Of a DNA stretch of 64,000 nucleotides, positions 55,063-62,085 are shown piece after piece. The stretch comes from Glaciihabitans arcticus (lineage in GTDB: Bacteria; Actinomycetota; Actinomycetes; Actinomycetales; Microbacteriaceae). The stretch is taken from NCBI RefSeq assembly GCF_004310685.1, contig NZ_SISG01000001.1, positions 2,666,001-2,730,000 on the forward strand, given 5' to 3'. The first letter of the stretch is position 1. Every line of letters begins with the position of its first letter. The position numbers and the translations under genes were made by a program. The notes beneath the pieces were generated by a model. That model saw only the letters and a list, made by a program, of their open reading frames with translations. It was not told where the DNA came from and did not search any database.

Positions 55063-56505
55063 TTATAGGGTTCGCCGGGCGATGATCTTACGGTAATGGA
55101 TAGCGCTGTCCTTGAGCGTCCGCTCCTGCGTCTCGTAGTCGACTCGCACGATGCCAAAACGCTTGTGGTAGCCCCAGGCCCACTCGTAGTTGTCCATGAG
55201 CGACCAGTAGAAGTAGCCGTAGACGTCGGTGCCGTCGTCGATGGCGTCGAGGATGGCGCCGAGGTGCTGCTCGAGGAAGGCGGCGCGCTCCGAGTCGTGC
55301 ACGGAACCGTCATCCTCGACAGTGTCGTTATAGGCGGCACCGTTCTCGGTGACGTACAGCTTGACGGCGGTGCCGGTGTACTCGGCCTTGACGCGGTTCA
55401 GCAGTCGGGTGAGCCCCTCGGGCTGCACCTCCCAGCCCATGGCCGTGGTCGGCAGGTCGCGCGCGTGCCAGTACACACCCTCCGCGGCTGGGAAGGGTGA
55501 GCGCTTGGGGCGCTCCGAGGGCGCCGCGGTGCTCGCCTCGCGGACCGACGGCTGAGCGCTCACGAGTTCCCCGTGGTAATAGTTCACGCCGAGCGCATCG
55601 ATCGGCGCACTCGTGATCTCGAGGTCGCCGGGCAGAACGTACTTGTCGAAGCCGAGGTGCGCGACATCCGCGAGCAGGTCATCGGGATACGAGCCCCGAA
55701 AGATCGGGTCGAGGAAGAACCGGTTGAACTGCCCGTCGATGCGGCGCGCGGCGTCAAGGTCGCCCGCATCGGTCGGATCCGCCGGGTCGGCGACCGTCAG
55801 GTTGAGCGTGATGCCGAGCTGCAGTTCCGGATTACGCGAGCGCAGCTCCTGCACCGCAAGCCCGTGGGCCAGCAGCAGGTGGTGGCCGGCCGCAAGACCC
55901 GCCTCCGGCTCCTGGCGACCGGGCGCGTGCTCGCCCCCGATGTAGCTGAGGAACGACGAGCACCACGGCTCGTTGAGGGTGGTCCACGCGTCGACGCGGT
56001 CGCCGAGCACATCGTGCACGTTGGCCGCGTACTCGGCGAAGCGGTAGGCGGTGTCGCGGTTCGCCCAACCGCCCTTCTCCTCGAGGGCCTGCGGCAGGTC
56101 CCAGTGGTACAGGGTCAGCCAGGGCTTGATGTTCTTCTCGAGCAGCTGGTCGACGAGGCGCGAGTAGAAGTCGAGGCCCTCGGCGTTGACCGGTCCGCCG
56201 TCCGGCTGCACACGTGACCACGACGTCGAGAAGCGGTAGGTCTGCAGGCCGAGGTCGGCCATGAGCTGCACGTCGGACTCGTAGCGGTGGTAGTGATCGC
56301 AGGCGACGTCACCGTTGTGGCCGTCGACGACCGCACCCGGAACGCGGGCGAACGCATCCCAGATGGAGTCGGTGCGACCGCCCTCGTGGGCCGCCCCCTC
56401 GATCTGGTACGCGGCAGTGGCGACACCGAACAGGAAGTCCTTCGGGAAGGCACGGGTGCCCGCATCCACCACAGCGCCGATTCTTGTATCGAACACCTGC
56501 GTCAT
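55063..56505 (-). CDS. bglC: GH1 beta-glucosidase
   Basis: Starting at ATG 56505 the enzyme has 480 residues, normal for GH1. It shows the substrate stretch FLFGVATAAYQIEGAAHEGG, acid/base TLNEPW with Glu179, and nucleophile YVTENGAAYN with Glu387. There is no signal peptide, so it cleaves imported cellobiose or cello-oligosaccharides to glucose in the cytoplasm. The start overlaps the cebG stop by 4 bp. The position after the permeases and before the CebR-like gene matches the cellobiose cluster of Streptomyces. Confidence 0.95.
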   Translation of the reverse strand: MTQVFDTRIGAVVDAGTRAFPKDFLFGVATAAYQIEGAAHEGGRTDSIWDAFARVPGAVVDGHNGDVACDHYHRYESDVQLMADLGLQTYRFSTSWSRVQPDGGPVNAEGLDFYSRLVDQLLEKNIKPWLTLYHWDLPQALEEKGGWANRDTAYRFAEYAANVHDVLGDRVDAWTTLNEPWCSSFLSYIGGEHAPGRQEPEAGLAAGHHLLLAHGLAVQELRSRNPELQLGITLNLTVADPADPTDAGDLDAARRIDGQFNRFFLDPIFRGSYPDDLLADVAHLGFDKYVLPGDLEITSAPIDALGVNYYHGELVSAQPSVREASTAAPSERPKRSPFPAAEGVYWHARDLPTTAMGWEVQPEGLTRLLNRVKAEYTGTAVKLYVTENGAAYNDTVEDDGSVHDSERAAFLEQHLGAILDAIDDGTDVYGYFYWSLMDNYEWAWGYHKRFGIVRVDYETQERTLKDSAIHYRKIIARRTL

Positions 56506-57392
56506 CCCTTCACCGCGCCCTGCATGATTCCGGAGACCAGCTGCTTGCCGGCCACAACAAACAGGATAAGCAGGGGAATGGTGGAGAGCAGAACTCCCGC
56601 GAGCACAATCGAGTAGTCCACGAAGAAATTGCTCTGCAGCAGCGACAACGCGACGGGGAGGGTCGGGTTGTTGCTGTCCAGGATGATGAACGGCCAGAAG
56701 AAGTTCGTCCAGGTGCCGATGAAGATGAACAGGCCGAGCATGGCGGCCGCCGGGCGCGCTGCCGGCAGGGCGATGTACCAGAAGGTCTGGATCATGTTGG
56801 CGCCGTCCACGCGGGCCGCCTCGATGAGCTCGTCGGGAAGTGCCTGCGAGAGGTACTGCGTCATCCAGAACACGCCGAAGGCCGAGACCAGGGCGGGAAG
56901 GATGACGGCGAGGATGTTGCCGCTGAGGTGGAACCACTGCGACATGGCGATGAACAGCGGCACGATGCCGAGCTGCGTGGGCACGGCCATCGTGGCGATC
57001 ACGAAGACGAGCAGGGGGCGGCTGCCGCGGAACTTCAGCTTCGCGAAGGCGTACCCGGCGAGGGTAGAGAACAGCACGACCGACACCGCGACCGTCGTCG
57101 AGACGATGAGGCTGTTGCCGAGGGCGCGCCAGAATCCGACGCTCTCGTTCTCGAGCACCTTGGCGGCGTTCGCGAGGAAGTTGCCGCCCGGCAGCCAGTT
57201 GACGTCGAGGTTGCGCAGCGTCGACGCGTCGCCGCTGCCGATGAGGAACGACCAGTAGAGCGGGAACAGCGAGCCCAGGATGACGATCACGAGGAACGCG
57301 TAGCCGAGGATCGTCGGCTTGTTGGTGGCGGCGGCACGTGCGCTGCGCTTGGAGCCCCAGCTGGTGGGGCGGGTCTTCACTGCGGTGGTCAT
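56502..57392 (-). CDS. cebG: Cellobiose ABC transporter permease
   Basis: From ATG 57392 the protein has 296 residues and about six membrane helices of the MalG type. The cytoplasmic EAA loop reads EAARVDGANMIQTFWYIALP, which contacts the ATPase. It pairs with CebF. It overlaps cebF by 4 bp and bglC by 4 bp. Longer upstream extensions overlapping cebF are not supported by sequence or ribosome site. Confidence 0.92.
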   Translation of the reverse strand: MTTAVKTRPTSWGSKRSARAAATNKPTILGYAFLVIVILGSLFPLYWSFLIGSGDASTLRNLDVNWLPGGNFLANAAKVLENESVGFWRALGNSLIVSTTVAVSVVLFSTLAGYAFAKLKFRGSRPLLVFVIATMAVPTQLGIVPLFIAMSQWFHLSGNILAVILPALVSAFGVFWMTQYLSQALPDELIEAARVDGANMIQTFWYIALPAARPAAAMLGLFIFIGTWTNFFWPFIILDSNNPTLPVALSLLQSNFFVDYSIVLAGVLLSTIPLLILFVVAGKQLVSGIMQGAVKG

Positions 57393-58411
57393 TTTCCGCT
57401 CCTGGTTCCGGTGCTGGCGATCGCCCGTGTGGCGAGGAGGTTGATGAGTCCGACAATGACGATCACGAGGAACAGCAGCCAGGCCGCTGCGGCCGCGTGG
57501 CCGAACTGCCCGCCACCCGCGACACCGAAGCCCTGGTTGTAGATGTACATGGTGATCGTCATCCACTGCGCTGATGCGCCACCCTGTCCGGTCGAGTCGT
57601 ACATACGGGGCTCATCGAAGATCTGCAGGCCGCCGATGGTCGAGGTGATGATGACGAAGATGAGGGTCGGACGCAGTGAGGGGATGGTGATCGAGAAGAA
57701 CTGGCGGATGCGGCTCGCACCGTCGATGGCCGCAGCCTCGTAGTAGTCGCGCGGGATGGCCTGCATGGCGGCGAGGAAGATGAGGGCGTTGTAGCCGGTC
57801 CAGCGGAAGTTGACCATGGTGGCGATCGCGAGGTGGCTCGGCACGACCTGCGAGTGCCAGCCGATCGGGTCGAGGCCGATCTGGCCGAGGATGTTGTTGA
57901 TGAGGCCGTACTGGTCGCCGAACATGTTGCTGAAGATGAGGGCGACGGCGACCGGGGCGACGACATAGGGCACGAGCACGCCCATGCGCCAGAAGGTCTT
58001 GGCCTTGAGGTTCTGGTCGAGGATCGCCGCGATGATGAGGGCGAGGATGATCTGCGGGATCGCCGACAGCAGGAAGATACTGAAGCTGTTGCGCAGCGCG
58101 ATCCAGAACTTCTCCTGGCCGAGCACCCACTCGAAGTTCTTGAGGCCGACGAAGTCGCCCTGGCCGCCGATGATGTGCCAGTCGTAGAGCGACACGACGC
58201 CCGTGTAGATCAGCGGGAACAGTCCGGTGATGGCGAAGAGGATGAAGAACGGCGAGATGTAGAGGTACGGGGAGAGCTTGACGTCCCAGTGGCTGAGTCG
58301 GTGGCCGAAGGCGATGCGACGGATGCGGCGCTCATCGTCGGGGCCGGACGGTGCCGGCTGGCTGTCGGTCGGGCGGCTGACGACGACGTCGGGCGCGAGT
58401 GACTGGGTCAT
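57389..58411 (-). CDS. cebF: Cellobiose ABC transporter permease
   Basis: The 340-residue MalF-type permease has a hydrophilic N-terminus of about 45 residues, six membrane helices (YLYISPFFILFAITGLFPLI first), and the EAA loop EAAAIDGASRIRQFFSITIP. It forms the CebFG channel. It starts 96 bases after cebE, the gap containing a strong hairpin. No ATPase gene lies nearby; in related systems the shared MsiK ATPase is encoded elsewhere. Confidence 0.92.
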   Translation of the reverse strand: MTQSLAPDVVVSRPTDSQPAPSGPDDERRIRRIAFGHRLSHWDVKLSPYLYISPFFILFAITGLFPLIYTGVVSLYDWHIIGGQGDFVGLKNFEWVLGQEKFWIALRNSFSIFLLSAIPQIILALIIAAILDQNLKAKTFWRMGVLVPYVVAPVAVALIFSNMFGDQYGLINNILGQIGLDPIGWHSQVVPSHLAIATMVNFRWTGYNALIFLAAMQAIPRDYYEAAAIDGASRIRQFFSITIPSLRPTLIFVIITSTIGGLQIFDEPRMYDSTGQGGASAQWMTITMYIYNQGFGVAGGGQFGHAAAAAWLLFLVIVIVGLINLLATRAIASTGTRSGK

Positions 58412-58454
58412 GAGAACTTTCCTCTGGGGAGTCGGTAAGACGGGGGACGTGCAG

Positions 58455-58493
58455 GGGGCCGGGCCGCGCAGGTGCTTCGCGCGACCCGACCCC
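58455..58493 (-). terminator. Hairpin between cebE and cebF
   Basis: A 15-base-pair stem with two mismatches (58455-58469 with 58479-58493) lies just after the cebE stop. Such elements after binding-protein genes usually act as partial terminators or 3' stabilisers that raise binding-protein levels over permeases. Confidence 0.65.
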
Positions 58494-58507
58494 GGTGCTA
58501 ACGCTGG

Positions 58508-59788
58508 TTACTTGAGTGCGTCCAGGTCCTTCAGGAACTGTGCCCAGGACTCCTTCGCGTTCTGCGTCTTGTCGACGTCGACGCGGGTGAGGGAGTTCTG
58601 CAGCGCGGTCATGACCTGGAAGTACTTGACTCCCTTGAAGGGCGCGTCAGCGGGAACCGCCGCGGCGCGACCGGCCATGAGCTCACCGACGGGAGCGTCG
58701 TTGAAGAACGGGCGGGTGACCTCGAGCAGCTCGGGGGCATCCTGCAGCGCGACCTGGCTGGGGAAGTTGCCGGTCTTGACGAACGCCTTGAGCTGCTGCT
58801 CGGGGGCGGTCAGCCATGCGGCGAACTCCTTAGCGGCCTCGGGGTGTGCGCCCTGGGCGGGAACCGTGAGGTATGAACCGCCCCAGTTGCCTCCACCGTT
58901 GGGGTAGACGTCGGCGATGTCCCAGCCTTCGACACCCTCGGCTTCACCCTCGATGATGCCGAGCATCCAGCTCGGGCAGAGCATGGTCGCGTAGGCGCCG
59001 TTCGAGAACGCCGCGTACCAGTCTTCGCTCCACTGGCTCAGGTGAGCCGAGAGGTCGGGCGACTGGGCGAGGATGTCCTTGTAGGCGGCCTCGACGACCG
59101 GGTTCGTGCCGGCGATGATCTCGCCGTCCTTCGACTCGAGGGTCTCAACCTCCTGGTTGAGCTTTCCCTGCATGATCGATCCGACGGAGTCGAACCAGGC
59201 GGCGTCGCTCTTCGCGACGAAGCCCTGGCCGACCTCGAAGTAGTGGTCCCAGTCGCCCTCGAGCAGGGTGGCGACCTCTGCGCGGTCGGTGGGGAGGCCG
59301 GCTGCCTTGAACAGGTCGGAGCGGTAGCAGATGGCCTGCGGTCCGATGTCGGTGCCGTAGGCGATGAGGCGACCGTCGGCGTCGGTTGCTGCGTTCGCCT
59401 TCCAGTCGAGCCAGCGATCCTTCACGTCGTCAGACGACAGGTCGGTCAGCTTGTCGGAGTACTGCAGCAGTTCGGCGAACCAGTCGATCTCGACGGCTTC
59501 AACGTCGGCGAGGCCGGAGCCGGCGCCGAGCTTGGTGAAGTAGTTGGCGCGGGCGTCGTCCGAGGTCTTGGCCTTGGTCTGCTTGACCGTGACGTTCGGG
59601 TGCTCCTTCGTGTACTCGGCGAGCAGCTCGTCCGAGTAGCCGAAGTCGTTGAACGTGGCGACCGTGAGGGTGATCTTCTCGTTCGGGTCCGTCTCGCCGG
59701 GTGCGGCTGATGAACAGCCGGTGGCGACGAGGGCGAAGGCTGTGGCACCTGCGATGGCGACGGCCGTTGTGCGTCGTGAAATCTTCAC
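58508..59788 (-). CDS. cebE: Cellobiose/cello-oligosaccharide-binding lipoprotein
   Basis: The start is GTG 59788, with ribosome site GGAG and a lipoprotein signal (VKISRRTTAVAIAGATAFAL then VATGC, Cys25), giving 426 residues. The SBP_bac_1 fold is shown by YGTDIGPQAICYRSDLFKAA, QWSEDWYAAFSNGAYATMLC and NWGGSYLTVPAQGAHPEAAK. It captures sugar at the membrane surface for CebFG. It is the first gene of the operon, directly behind a promoter with CebR boxes. Cellobiose specificity rests on the operator type and the adjacent GH1 enzyme. Confidence 0.92.
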   Translation of the reverse strand: MKISRRTTAVAIAGATAFALVATGCSSAAPGETDPNEKITLTVATFNDFGYSDELLAEYTKEHPNVTVKQTKAKTSDDARANYFTKLGAGSGLADVEAVEIDWFAELLQYSDKLTDLSSDDVKDRWLDWKANAATDADGRLIAYGTDIGPQAICYRSDLFKAAGLPTDRAEVATLLEGDWDHYFEVGQGFVAKSDAAWFDSVGSIMQGKLNQEVETLESKDGEIIAGTNPVVEAAYKDILAQSPDLSAHLSQWSEDWYAAFSNGAYATMLCPSWMLGIIEGEAEGVEGWDIADVYPNGGGNWGGSYLTVPAQGAHPEAAKEFAAWLTAPEQQLKAFVKTGNFPSQVALQDAPELLEVTRPFFNDAPVGELMAGRAAAVPADAPFKGVKYFQVMTALQNSLTRVDVDKTQNAKESWAQFLKDLDALK

Positions 59789-59822
59789 GGTCACTCCTTT
59801 GTGTGCGTGGGTAGGGAGATTG

Positions 59823-59915
59823 CGGGAGCGCTCCCATGGGAGCGCTCTCAGCGATCGAGGTAACCATAACCACACGCCCGAAGTCCTGTCAACGCCTGCC
59901 ATGGAAGCGCTCCCA
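59823..59915 (-). promoter_or_regulatory. cebE promoter with three CebR boxes
   Basis: On the minus strand TTGACA (59887-59892) and TATGGT (59863-59868) have an 18-base spacer. Boxes close to TGGGAGCGCTCCCA lie at 59837-59850 and 59823-59836, back to back just after the expected start point, and at 59902-59915, just upstream of the -35. Each has one mismatch to the consensus. Confidence 0.85.
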
Positions 59916-59939
59916 CGACTTGTGCACATGCAAACGATT

Positions 59940-59983
59940 GCAGCCCGCTCGCGCCCAGTGATTTGCTGGGCGCGGCGGGCTGC
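59940..59983 (-). terminator. Terminator of the DHA2 exporter gene
   Basis: An 18-base-pair stem with a single bulged T pairs 59940-59958 with 59966-59983 around a seven-base loop. It lies 12 bases past the exporter stop codon. Confidence 0.78.
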
Positions 59984-59995
59984 ATCTCGAATCGG

Positions 59996-61810
59996 CTACT
60001 TTTTGTCGATGCTTCCGGATGTCGCGGCCGACGACCCTGCATCGACCACGTTCACGGCTCCCGTTCCGGGCTCCACGAGCGCACCGGTTTGGTCGGCGGC
60101 ACGCTGAGCGGCCACGGCAGCCTCGGCCTCGGCGTTCTCCTGCAGCGCTGACTTGGAGCGCAGCGGCGTCGCCTTGAGGAACCAGCTCAGCACGAAGGCG
60201 ACCAGCACCACAACCAGACCGACCCAGAAGATCGACACGGCGGCGTCGTTGAACCCCTGCAGGAAGGGAGCGCTGAGACGCGGGTCGGCACCGTTGAGGA
60301 AGGAGCTGTCTCCGTTGAGCGACTCGCTCACCGAGGAGGAATCGCCGCCCTGCGCACTGGACAGCAGCTCGAGGATCCCCTTGTTGGCGGGGTCCGCCAC
60401 CACATCGGGGTCGGTCGCTGCGGCCTGCAGGCCGGCCAGGTTGGACTTGTCCTTGAACGCGGCGGCGATTGTCTCCGGGATGCGCGTGTACAGCACCGAG
60501 AACAGGATCGCAACGCCCAGCGTTCCACCGATCTGGCGGAAGAACGTCGACGAGGATGTGGCGACACCGATATCCCGCGGCCCCACCGAGTTCTGGGCTG
60601 CGATGGTGAGAGTCTGCATCATCTGGCCGAGCCCCAGACCGATGATGAACATCCCGATCATCATGAACCACACCGGCTTGTCGGCCGTCGCGAAGGTGAA
60701 CCAGAAGAAGCCGAGGGCCATCAGCGCCGTGCCTACTCGGGGGAACCACTTGTAGACACCGGTGCGGGCGATCAGCTGCCCGCTCACGATGGACGCGATC
60801 ATCAGGCCGAGGATCATCGGCAGCATCAGGAAGCCGCTCTCCGTCGGGGTCGCGCCGTTCACGAGCTGCAGGTACAGCGGGATCGTCATCATGGCACCGA
60901 ACATGCCGAACCCCACGAGCACTCCGAGCACCGTCGACATGCTGAACGTCTGGTTGCGGAACAGCTTGAGCGGGATCAGCGCGTCGTCCCCCATAAGACG
61001 CTCGCTCACGATGAACGCGGCGACGCCGAGCACGCCGATGATGTAGCAGGCGAGGGCGGCGGGGGAGTCCCAGCCCCAGGTGCGGCCCTGTTCCGCGACG
61101 AGCAGCAGCGGCACGAGAGCGAGGATGACGGTTGCCGCACCCCACCAGTCGATGCGCACCGAGTGACGGGTGTGGGGGATATGCAGGAAGCGCAGCACGA
61201 TCGCGAGCGCGATCACGCCAATCGGCAGGTTGATCAGGAACACCCAGCGCCAGCCGGTGACGAACAGTATCTCCGGGGTTCCGGCGAACAGGCCACCGAC
61301 GAGCGGGCCGATGACGCTCGAGATGCCGAAGACCGCGAGGAAGTAGCCCTGGTACTTCGCGCGCTCGCGCGGGGCGAGGATGTCGCCCATGATGGCGAGC
61401 GGAAGGGCCATGAGGCCGCCAGCGCCGAGGCCCTGCAGGGCGCGGAAGCCCGCCAGCTCGTACATCGAGCTCGAGAACCCGGCGGCCACCGAGCCGATCA
61501 GGAAGATCACGATCGCGATGATGAACAACGGGCGACGACCGAAGAGGTCGCTGAGCTTGCCGTAGATCGGCGTGGCGATCGTGGACGTGATCAGGTAGGC
61601 GGTCGTGACCCAGGCCTGCGCGTCGAGGCCCTTGAGGTCGTCGGCGATCGTGCGCATCGAGGTGCCCACGATGGTCTGGTCGAGTGCCGAGAGGAACATC
61701 CCGGCCATAAGTCCGAAGATGATGAAGAGGATCTGGCGGTGCGTCATAACGCCGCCGGCATCCTTGATGGCCTGGGCTTGGATCTTGCCCTTGGAGTCGG
61801 CGCGTGACAT
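59996..61810 (-). CDS. DHA2-family (EmrB/QacA, 14-TM) multidrug MFS exporter
   Basis: From ATG 61810 (ribosome site AGAGGT) the protein has 604 residues. It has about 14 membrane helices and the DHA2 hallmarks ALDQTIVGTSMRTIADDLKG, the loop GKLSDLFGRRPLFI, and motif C GLGAGGLMALPLAIMGDI. The Asp in helix 1 is typical of proton-coupled drug export. The charged C-terminal tail after the last helix (SKSALQENAEAEAAV...) is long for the family. No regulator gene is adjacent; a dyad lies upstream. Confidence 0.9.
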   Translation of the reverse strand: MSRADSKGKIQAQAIKDAGGVMTHRQILFIIFGLMAGMFLSALDQTIVGTSMRTIADDLKGLDAQAWVTTAYLITSTIATPIYGKLSDLFGRRPLFIIAIVIFLIGSVAAGFSSSMYELAGFRALQGLGAGGLMALPLAIMGDILAPRERAKYQGYFLAVFGISSVIGPLVGGLFAGTPEILFVTGWRWVFLINLPIGVIALAIVLRFLHIPHTRHSVRIDWWGAATVILALVPLLLVAEQGRTWGWDSPAALACYIIGVLGVAAFIVSERLMGDDALIPLKLFRNQTFSMSTVLGVLVGFGMFGAMMTIPLYLQLVNGATPTESGFLMLPMILGLMIASIVSGQLIARTGVYKWFPRVGTALMALGFFWFTFATADKPVWFMMIGMFIIGLGLGQMMQTLTIAAQNSVGPRDIGVATSSSTFFRQIGGTLGVAILFSVLYTRIPETIAAAFKDKSNLAGLQAAATDPDVVADPANKGILELLSSAQGGDSSSVSESLNGDSSFLNGADPRLSAPFLQGFNDAAVSIFWVGLVVVLVAFVLSWFLKATPLRSKSALQENAEAEAAVAAQRAADQTGALVEPGTGAVNVVDAGSSAATSGSIDKK

Positions 61811-61889
61811 GGCAACCTCTGTTACGAAAGTGGGTGGGTTAAGCGCAAATGCCGCCGCTGGACAATGCATGCCGGCGGCGGCAGAAATA

Positions 61890-61904
61890 TTGCGTAGAGC
61901 GCAA
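61890..61904. promoter_or_regulatory. Dyad upstream of the DHA2 exporter
   Basis: TTGCG-TAGAG-CGCAA is a perfect dyad 80 bases before the exporter start. AGCGCAAA is repeated directly at 61842-61849 and 61898-61905. A TetR-like operator is possible, but no such regulator is in view. The rest of the 275-base gap to the next gene holds a GCC/GGC hairpin at 61851-61882 and otherwise nothing I recognise. Confidence 0.35.
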
Positions 61905-62085
61905 AGTTACACCCGCCGTCGGGGATCTGCAACCGTCCACGGCCGGGTCACATGCACCCCCAGTCCGGGGGTTTCCTCGACTTTTTCGTTAACTTTCCTC
62001 GCGAATACCCCCCTGTCTACCTATGCTGATTTTCGCGATCCATTTGAGCCACCCTCATTTACCCAACATCCGAAGGAAAACTCCC

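Noticed and set aside
56506-57456. N-terminal extension of the GH1 beta-glucosidase through cebG
   Set aside because: The extension is an alternative frame of the permease gene; GH1 enzymes begin close to the ATG at 56505.
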